Source: JBLEFH01 sp047345645
Lineage (GTDB): Bacteria; Pseudomonadota; Alphaproteobacteria; Rhodobacterales; Rhodobacteraceae
Direction: 5' to 3' (one strand)
DNA: 64,000 nt
Assembly (NCBI GenBank): GCA_047345645.1
Contig: JBLEFH010000011.1
Shown: in pieces, positions 63,426 through 64,000 of the stretch
How the letters are laid out: every line of letters begins with the position of its first letter
Position numbering within the stretch: position 1 is the first letter of the stretch
The notes under the pieces: generated by a model
What the model saw: the letters and a program-made list of their open reading frames with translations, nothing else
What the model was told of the DNA's origin: nothing
Databases searched by the model: none
Position numbers and translations under genes: made by a program

Positions 63426-64000
63426 ATGTCCTTGTCCTCTGTGATCCAGGCGATGCGTATTTTGCGGATCGAGACACCGCTGGGGGCGGATGCGCTTTTG
63501 GCGCAGAAGCTGCAGTTTCGTGAGGCGATTTCGGAGCTCTTCGAGGGGCGGATGTCGGTGCGCTCGAAGTCTCCGGATCTGAAGCCGCAGGATCTCTTGG
63601 GCAAGTCGGTGGATGTTTCTATCGAGCTTGGCGATGGCCAGCGGCGGACATGGAACGCGCTGGTCACGGATCTGACGGCTGGGCCGCGCCAGAGCCGGGG
63701 GCTGCGCCATTACGAGATCGTACTGCGGCCGGATCTGTGGCTCTTGTCGCAAACCTCGGATTGCCGGATCTGGATGGACAAATCGGCGCTCGATGTGGCT
63801 GAAGAGCTGATGAGCGAGCACGGGATTGCCAAACCGATCACGGGCGGGGTGGTCGATCCGGTGCCGACGCAGCATTATTCGGTGCAGTGGAACGAGACGG
63901 ATCTCGATTATCTGACGCGGCGTCTGGAAGAGGACGGGCTCTACTATTGGTGGTCGCACCAGGAGGGCCAGCATCAGATGCATATCGCGTCGCATGCGGC
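63426..64000 (+). CDS. vgrG: Type VI secretion tip protein VgrG, N-terminal part (3' truncated by window)
   Basis: The frame starts at the ATG at 63426, with GGAG nine bases upstream, and stays open to the end of the window (191 codons). It translates to a VgrG/gp27-like start: ALLAQKLQFREAISELFEG, SVDVSIELGDGQRRTWNALV, HYEIVLRPDLWLLSQTSDCR and the family hallmark DLDYLTRRLEEDGLYYWWSH followed by QHQMHIASHA. VgrG trimers form the puncturing tip of the type VI secretion needle and often carry effectors. The rest of the gene and any effector lie beyond the window. Confidence 0.92.
   Translation, partial: MSLSSVIQAMRILRIETPLGADALLAQKLQFREAISELFEGRMSVRSKSPDLKPQDLLGKSVDVSIELGDGQRRTWNALVTDLTAGPRQSRGLRHYEIVLRPDLWLLSQTSDCRIWMDKSALDVAEELMSEHGIAKPITGGVVDPVPTQHYSVQWNETDLDYLTRRLEEDGLYYWWSHQEGQHQMHIASHA

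Overview
The window reads as a chromosome segment of a GC-rich alphaproteobacterium, most likely from the Rhodobacterales (Roseobacter/Rhodobacter type). Supporting this are the strong GC bias at third codon positions over most of its length, many four-base ATGA gene overlaps, a CryB-like Fe-S photolyase with its DUF2256 partner, and two Tat-type solute-binding proteins heading ABC operons. No rRNA, tRNA or CRISPR array was seen.

Layout. (1) 1-17.4 kb, conserved core: the 3' part of a DUF4130-UdgX DNA-repair protein; an ECF sigma/anti-sigma pair; a tightly overlapped operon of FAD oxidoreductase, DUF1365, cyclopropane-fatty-acid-synthase-like methyltransferase, MFS, SDR, TspO-like protein and Fe-S photolyase; convergent DUF2256, SDR and DUF2177 genes; then an LLM flavoenzyme, a KefF/KefC-type K+ efflux pair, an alpha/beta hydrolase and a BaiN-type flavoprotein. 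The first part resembles membrane-lipid-modification and light/singlet-oxygen stress regulons. (2) 17.5-21.9 kb: two secreted metallopeptidases of unrelated families (HExxH gluzincin and M28) with the same 105-residue C-terminal domain, plus a small exported protein. (3) 22-41.6 kb: a visibly AT-richer accessory island. Its left half has an alpha/beta hydrolase, subtilase, patatin, a C-terminally truncated SARP-like regulator and an RTX protein. Its right half has a surface protein broken by a 5-bp duplication and an IS3 element, two orphan membrane/exported genes, a second subtilase, a PAP2-type enzyme with a Gly-Gly-Thr tract, a full-length SARP-TPR regulator and a peptidoglycan-binding/NlpC-like hydrolase. 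A lipoprotein gene with two T-tract frameshifts closes it. (4) 41.6-62.1 kb: a catabolic region with a PfkB sugar kinase, an AP2-domain protein, a formylglycine-generating enzyme and its sulfatase, a BtpA-family protein, a complete ABC importer, an amidase, an FGGY kinase, a HAD phosphatase, a DeoR regulator, an SDR, DUF2270, and a second ABC importer with fused permeases. Three promoter regions here share a composite inverted motif that could be the DeoR operator. (5) 62.5-64 kb: a second AP2-domain paralogue and the start of a type VI secretion VgrG gene running off the window.

Best candidates for something undescribed: the SARP-regulated set of cytoplasmic hydrolases in region 3, including a hairpin that pairs with the ribosome-binding site of one regulator, and the sulfatase-centred uptake and catabolism locus in region 4. 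All functional readings rest on motif recognition by eye; no database search was run.
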